DNA of 64,000 nt, from assembly GCA_020091685.1 (NCBI GenBank), contig CM034599.1:40007945-40071944 (forward strand), in the 5' to 3' direction. Positions 30,601 to 38,259 of this stretch are shown in pieces. The notes below the pieces were generated by a model that made no database searches, was not told the DNA's origin, and worked only from the letters and a program-made list of their open reading frames with translations. A program made the position numbers and the translations under genes. The stretch comes from Lutjanus erythropterus. Lineage: Eukaryota > Chordata > Actinopteri > Lutjaniformes > Lutjanidae. Numbering within the stretch: the stretch's first letter is position 1; each line of letters starts with the position of its first letter.

Positions 30601-33600
30601 GAGACTTTCTGAAAATGTGCACTGTGTACATCATTTTAAAAGGTCATTGTGTCTCTTTCCTTCTGCCTGCTGATGAGAATATATTTTTTTGTAGCATCCC
30701 AACTTCTTCAGTGCATCACTTGACATACAGGAGGTTAAACACCCCCCTTTAATGAAAGTCACATTTTTATCCTTGGTAATACGTCATTGTGGTGTTTGTT
30801 ATGTTTTACAAGACACATCAACATCGAAATATGCCGTAAGTAATAAGCAGCTTTGAAACTTCAGTGAACAAGAGCAGTCTGAAAAAAAAAACGGATGCAG
30901 TCAGGCTGGATATAAGATGTCATAAACCTAAGGAACTAATCCTGTTAATCAAGAAGGTGGCGCTATACATATCATTTGCAGTGATGCACAGCCATAAACA
31001 TAAAACATATCTGGAGGTGGACAAACTGCAATCTTAGAGAAAACACTTTAACCAGATCGAATTTCTGGTAACCCAATTTGGATTCAGTTCAGTCACACAC
31101 TGCTAAATCCAACTGAAGCTCGTGCCAAAAGGGAGTAAAAACCCACACAGATGGAGAGCATGAAAAGGTATTTTGCAATACATGTTTCACTCTTTGTTGG
31201 TTAATAAGAAGAAAGCAGTTTGAGTTGGACAGAGATGACAGAATGGAGCACTAAATGGACTTGATGAAGATATTGTCAATAAAAGCTGTCTGAATGGAGT
31301 TTATTTTTCTCCACTTTCCACCTTTCACAGGCTCTTCCTAATGTGTCTGTCTCCTCTCTACAGGGCCTGTATATCTTCTTTGTGTATGCTGTTTACAACA
31401 GTGAGGTAAGGAGGCATTCAGTCCATTGTCAGTACGTCTGCCTGTCACCACTGAATCTGCAGAATCTCAGAATGTATCTTTGTATGGTATGTGAGGCTGC
31501 CAGCCTTTTGGACAAACCAGTGGGTGTAAACACTGCTTCTCATTTAGGTGAGGAATGCCATAAAGAGGATCAAAGAAAAGAGGAAGGCCTTATCTTTCAC
31601 GGTTAGTGAGTAAAAAGCACACAGCAATGATCGGCTCCCTCAGTACGCTACACAAAATAAAATGTTTATTTTACTGGATCTCTGACTTTGCTTTTGTGTG
31701 GGCAGTTTTTAGTATAGTAGTACACATATTAGATTTTGTTTTTATAAAATCATCGCTGTGCATCATTTCTGATTGGTTTGTGGTGTATTTTCAGAACTGT
31801 TCCCAGCCAACCAGCTTCCTGCCCTCCCAGAGGGCTCCAATCACCTCCTGGGGCCGCAGTCCTCCGACCCCCTCCAGCCCTGAGACCAGTGAAACCTCTG
31901 GACCCCCCAGCTCCACCTCCACGTCCCTGGTCATCAAGAACGGTAGGCTGCATAACCTCGGGCTGGTGTGTGTGTGTGTGTGTGTGTGCTGTATGTGACA
32001 TGGTCTTTACACAAATATACAGTTGAAGTTACACTTCTTAAAGGGACAGGCCATTTATCTGTGGATGGATAAATGGCCTGTAGCTGCAGAGTTTTGGAGA
32101 TATCAGCTGTGAAGATGTCTGTCTTCTCTACAGTGTAATGGAGCTAGATGGCACTCGGCTTGTGGAGCTTAAAGCACCAAAAAATATATATTTGAAAAAT
32201 TCAAAACCCACATCTCTTTTCAAAGATCATGACCCAGTTACTCAAGATCATCCACAGATCTCTTTGTGAGCAAAGAAAATAAAGTAGTTCCAGTAGATTG
32301 TACTGCAGAAAAACTACAGCTTGAGATCTGTGCCTGAACCCAGCGGGACCTGACTGGACCTGACTGGACAAGACAGGGTCCCTGCATATATTGTCCCTGT
32401 CACTGAAAACTCCTACTGGTTGGTACATAGAGAGAAGCGCGTTAAGAAAAATGTATAATATTTCCTCACACACAGACCACCCTTTTGCAGGATAAATACA
32501 CACTCGCAGTTCCAAAAATATCTTCTCTTCAACCATTTCCAGGTATCAAGGTCATTTATTTATCATTGTACAATACAGGTTGCACAGTGAAATAGAAGTT
32601 GTAGTTCCTTCATGTTACACACACACAGAGATCATATATATATAGATAATTAATAGAGCTGGATAAAATATAAATTAAAACAACATATATAGTTAGTTAT
32701 TTATATACATACACACATATATATGTATAGATGAATCTTGTGAAGTACCAGAAGTTAACAAGCTGCCATTGCTGCAGTGGCATCTTCCCTGTCTCACTAG
32801 TAACAGCAGACACAGTGTTTAGAGGGGAACCGCAAGAAGAACATTTTGACTGAAACCATGGAATATCTTCTGAGAGTCTCGCAAATTTGAGGTTTCCCTT
32901 CTAGTTCCAACCAGCAGACACCAAGACAGACGGACACAACGTGTCACCGCAGCAATGGTGGCGCCGCAAGATGACATAAAACACAAAGCGGTTGCTGGAT
33001 TCGTCTATACACCCAGAAAATAATCTATAGTGCATTTATTTGAATTAGCGTCAGGCTGAATGTAAACAGCAGTGACAAAATGGTGATAATATGGTCGTCT
33101 GGGAAACATTATCCATCGGCGGTGGCTGAGTTTGAGCGTGGAGCCTCAGTGTCATCCATGTGAACACAGAGTCCTCCTCCTCTCCTCCTGCTGTGGTCTT
33201 GTGTTCTGTCAGCTTGGAACATGGCCCAACTAACTGAGGTGTTTGGTGTGGCTGGTGGTTGGAACTGATCGATTGGTCTGTGATCGGTCTGCTGCCCGTA
33301 ATCCAAACCTTCCAGCACCTATGAGTCTTTTTCTGTCACAGGTGTTAAGTGTTTCAGCAATTCAGCTGAAACAAAATATTGCAAAATCTGGCGAAGCTCC
33401 TGGCTGCAGCATCTGCAGCATAGTTCAGCAGAAAACGCTTTCTTCAGAGCCCCATCACTTTCCTGACATTCACAACGTGCAAAACAGTCGGGGGATCAGA
33501 TCTTAATTAGCTGCACTTTATGCAAATCAGATAAACTGCAGCTGGGCTCATTTATAGCTGTCGTCTTAGTAAATACCTCTCTAAATTGAATTTGTGACAG

Positions 33601-36600
33601 GCTTAGTAAATATCCTCCTATTGTCTAGTTTGCACCCTCATTCTGGATTCCATTGTGTCCATACTCATTCTTGAGAACTGGAACAAAACTGTGTTTTGAG
33701 AGGTTTTTTAATTTTTACTTCAATTATGCTGGAAAGTATATTTTAACAGATCAAACTCTTGGCTATTAAACCTTGTAACCTTGTAGAGTTGACAAAATGT
33801 TGAATTTTTGTTTCATTTCACAGCATAGTCATAGTGAGAAGCCATTTTATTTTTTTAAAAAGTGTCTCAGAGTTCTCTTAGTGCTAATAATCAAAATACA
33901 CATTTTTCAATCATAATTCTTATTTAGCTAGAGGCTAAGGGCTACAGAGTTTTGTAAAAATCTTACAGAGTTGAGTTGACACAACTTTGAAGGGCCAACA
34001 TTTTCATTAAAAATCAATTTTAAAATAATGTTTATTATAATAGCACATTTCTATACCTATGTTATCAGTGGGTATTGTTAGTTTTAGTTTTTGAAAGCTT
34101 TTAACACATTTCTAAATTGTTTGAAGTTGTGAATTCTAGTCTGGGACAAAGGCGCTTTCTGACCCAAAGCTTAGCAGCGCTTAGAAATTAAAAAAATATT
34201 CATTTCTTTATTTCTTAAATTACATATGCTACATAAATTTAAATTAGAATTAGTGTTGGTATAATACCATATAAGGCTGTGCTTCCTGTCCCATATGTCA
34301 GGAAGTGTTCATTTATGGATGCAGCATCAAAGAGTAAAAAGAGAAACTCTACAAGTTTGGAGTTTGACATTCTGCTTTCAGAGATCCATGAAGGAAAATC
34401 TGTCATTTTAACAACCTCAGCAGTGGAATTTCACTTCATTTCATTCATTAGGATTCCCATTAGCTGCAGCCGTAGCAACAGCTATTCTTCCTGGGGTCCA
34501 CTCCAAACACAACACTATATACATTACAGTACATACACACAAAAACAAAAAAGACAAAACAAACAAACAAACAAACAAACAAAAACCAACCCCCTCCACC
34601 ACAACAACAACATCAATAGAAACAACACAAAACAGGACCACACACACAGATACAGGATACCAGTGGGTCATATATAAATTAATTTGGCCAATTATATTCA
34701 AAGTCAATAGCTCAGGTCATCAGTGGGCTAACAGGAAAGCCTCCAGATGCTCAAAAACTCTATAAAAAAGGTTTTATAGCGCTTCCATTATTCTACAGCA
34801 TTATTTCATTATAGTGACACACAACAAAAATATCCTTTAACATGTCTGTTTGTCAACTAAAAAATCAGTAGGTGAGGAGAGCTGTTTTCAAGTGATCTTC
34901 ACTGTTCTCCTGGATGATACACTCCTGCAGAGAGTTCCATGTAACCACTGCTCTGTACATTACACTGTTCTTCAACATACTAGTCTTGATTTTGGCTAAT
35001 GTAAATCTGGTGTGATAATCATGTACATCTGAGCTCAGGTGTAATTGTTTACATAATACCCCTGGTGATTTTGTAGCTAAAATATTTCTGATAAAGTTGA
35101 GTAAAGACAAAGTAAATGTACCATCTATCTTTAGCCAAGATAAACAGTTATGCATTGTGTTTACACTGGTTCTGTCTGAATTATTATTTGGGTTATGGAA
35201 GTATGGGACCAAACCACACAGCAGTAGTCCAGTTGTCTCCTTATAACTGAAAGACCTTCCCCCATCTTACTCACTGCTTTATCAATATGCATTCACCAAG
35301 ATAATTTGTTGTCTAATGTTACCCCTAAAAGTTTGGTCTCCTGAACTTGTTTAACATCTTCAACATCTTTTGTATATATTTTAATGCATTCTGTAGAATC
35401 ATTAGCATACATGGCGACTTTTAATTTTTCCAAACATTAATGGTAAATCATTTGTTAAAAAAAATAATAATAATAAATAAATAAATAAAAAAAATATAGC
35501 ATAATGGACCCAGACAGCTTCCTTGAGGAACTCCACAACTATTTGATTTGATATCAGAAAAACTTCCATTAAAGAAAAACGTCTGTTTTCTATCATTTTC
35601 TAACCATAAATACTGCAGTCGGACCATAGAATGTCCCTTTTTATATGCATGTTGGAAATCTGTATTCAAGTCATTGAATGAAAAATAGCATTGTATTTTT
35701 TCATAAACTATTCTTTCCATGATCTTACTCAAAGCAGGTAACAGGCTAATTAGATGGCAATTAGGGCCAGAAAATGGCACACTTACATTTTTGGACAATG
35801 GAATGATCTTCAATTTTCCAAGCTTGGGGATAAATAAATTTTTCCACGCTCAAATTAACACAATCAAGTGTGCTGTTATTTTTTGATTAATTTTCCATTC
35901 AAATTATCAACCCCAAATGGTTTGTCTTTACATCCAGTTCACAACTTCTCCACATAACTTACAGTAAGTTTGGTAAATTCAAACCGACAATTTTTGTCTC
36001 TCATAATTTTATCTTTTATCAAGTCATATGATTGCCCATTTTCGGTTTGGTCCATTGCATTCCTTAATTTATTTACTTTGCAATTAAAATAATGTTTCAA
36101 ATAATTAGCAATATCAACTTTCAAAGTTTCCAGAAATTATGGAGTGGATTTGGATCTTCTACCCATGATATCATTAACAGTATTCCACAGTTTTTTATTA
36201 TCATGTTTTATATTATTAATCACATCTTTGTAATACACCTTTTTATTCCTTTTATTTAACCTAGTTACATAATTTCTTCATTTGCAGTAAATTTGTCAGT
36301 CTGAAATGTAGCCAGACTTCTTTGCTACTTACTTTGCTTGATCTCTGTGTGTCATACAATCCCAGAATTCCTCACCAATCCAGGGGATCTAACATTTCTA
36401 ATAGTTCTCTTTTTCACAGGTGCATGTTTATCAATTATTGTCACAAATAGGTCACTAAAAGTTTTGAGTGCTTCATCTGGATCCTCTTTTATCAACACAC
36501 TCTCACGATCGCCACTAAGTTATGATCACTATAAACTTTTGGTATCGATATAGCTTTAGAACACAGTTCCACTGAGTTAGAACAGATATGATCTATACAG

Positions 36601-38192
36601 GTAGATGTTCTAGGTTCATCACTTTTTATACGCACTCGAGTTAGCTTAGTTTCTACTTGTGTTAGACCACATGCAATTGTTACAGTGAGAAGCTTTTTCT
36701 TAAGTGGACAATCCAGTGAGTTCCAGTCAATATTCAGGTCCCCAAGGAAGAATATTTCATTGTCATGATCACACACCGAGTCCAACATGTCACACAATTT
36801 ATTGAGATAAATTTGCACTGGGTGACCTGTAACCACATCCTATCAGTAGGGGCGACAGATGAGGCACATGAACTGATAGTCACCCCACCCCCATATACAT
36901 TTCTATCCCCTCTATCATATCCATCTATATTCAATGCAGAATCTTCAACTATGGGATCAAGATGAGTCTCTGATATTATTAAAACATATTTAATATCTAT
37001 TAACAGCAAGCATATGTTAATATGAGCTACCTTTAACCCTTTCCTGGGTAATAAACCTTTTCTTTTGTAAAAAAAAAAAAAAAAAAAAAGGGTGAGTGCT
37101 GTTAATGCCGTCTTACCTGAGGGTCAGATTGTCACTGAAATATAGAAGAAACGTCTCAATATGAAAATGGCTTCAAAGGAAAAAATAATGTTTTGCCACA
37201 GCAAAGTGATCGATGACTGCAGGGGGAGGAGGGGGTCAGGGGAAGTTTCCATCACAGAGACAGAGGACAGAATAAGTGAGGATGTTCCAGTGGACGGAGA
37301 CTTTATGAACCTGCATGTGAACATATACAGCCAATACACCTGACAGCTTTATGTGTCATTTTACAATTATATTGTGATTTGAAATGCAGTCAAACAGGAT
37401 CATGTCAACATAATTATGAAGTGTAATTTATTTTTCAAACTCAAAAGGACTTCACAGTGATGAAATAAAAACTTTTGTTTAGATACCAGCAGACCGACTG
37501 TTACGACTGCTAAGGTCTGGACCTTGTATCTTCATTTTTGAAAGAAAATTGAAAATACAAGAAAATTGGTGATTGCCACAAGTTCTCTTAAATCCCTCTT
37601 ATGCACCACTTAAGAATAAATCTGTCTCAATAAATGAGACTGTCTTCTGCACCTTCACTGCACTTTGTGACTGAAATAAGTCAATGATGAGTGACAGGAC
37701 ATCAGATTGCAGATGATGCCGTTTCACCTCATGTCGTGTCTCGGTTTATCTCATCAGTGGCAATCCGTCCCGGAGACACAAGGACGTGACTAAATGACAA
37801 TTCTTTAGAAACAAAAGTGCAAATAAAGGGGCTTTGCATATAGAACATAAAGAACCTAAATGTTTTATACTGACTGAATTCTCCAAATATTCTATTGTCA
37901 TGTTCATATTGCTGCATCTTTGTTCCTCTGTGTATTTCATAAAGCTCTCTTTGTGTTGTGCTTTGTGTTGCTTGTACGTTTTGGCCTTGCAAACAAATGT
38001 GTTGGTCCTGAAAGAGCAATGCAAACTTTAAATACAAACGGGTGTGTTGTTGTTGTCTTTCAGAGAGCTTCAGAAAGGAGAGCTTTGTGAGTTTCTCTTT
38101 AAAATCTGCATCAGGAAACCAAGTAAGTAACATACATGTATGAATTATCACTGCACTGTTGTGTATCACACTGTTTAAATCTGACTGGGTAA

Positions 38193-38259
<67 letters not shown>

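Noticed and set aside
37124-37339. Minus-strand frame upstream of the LINE endonuclease, considered as LINE ORF1
   Set aside because: It shows no recognisable ORF1 motif and is separated from the LINE by an A run; origin unknown.
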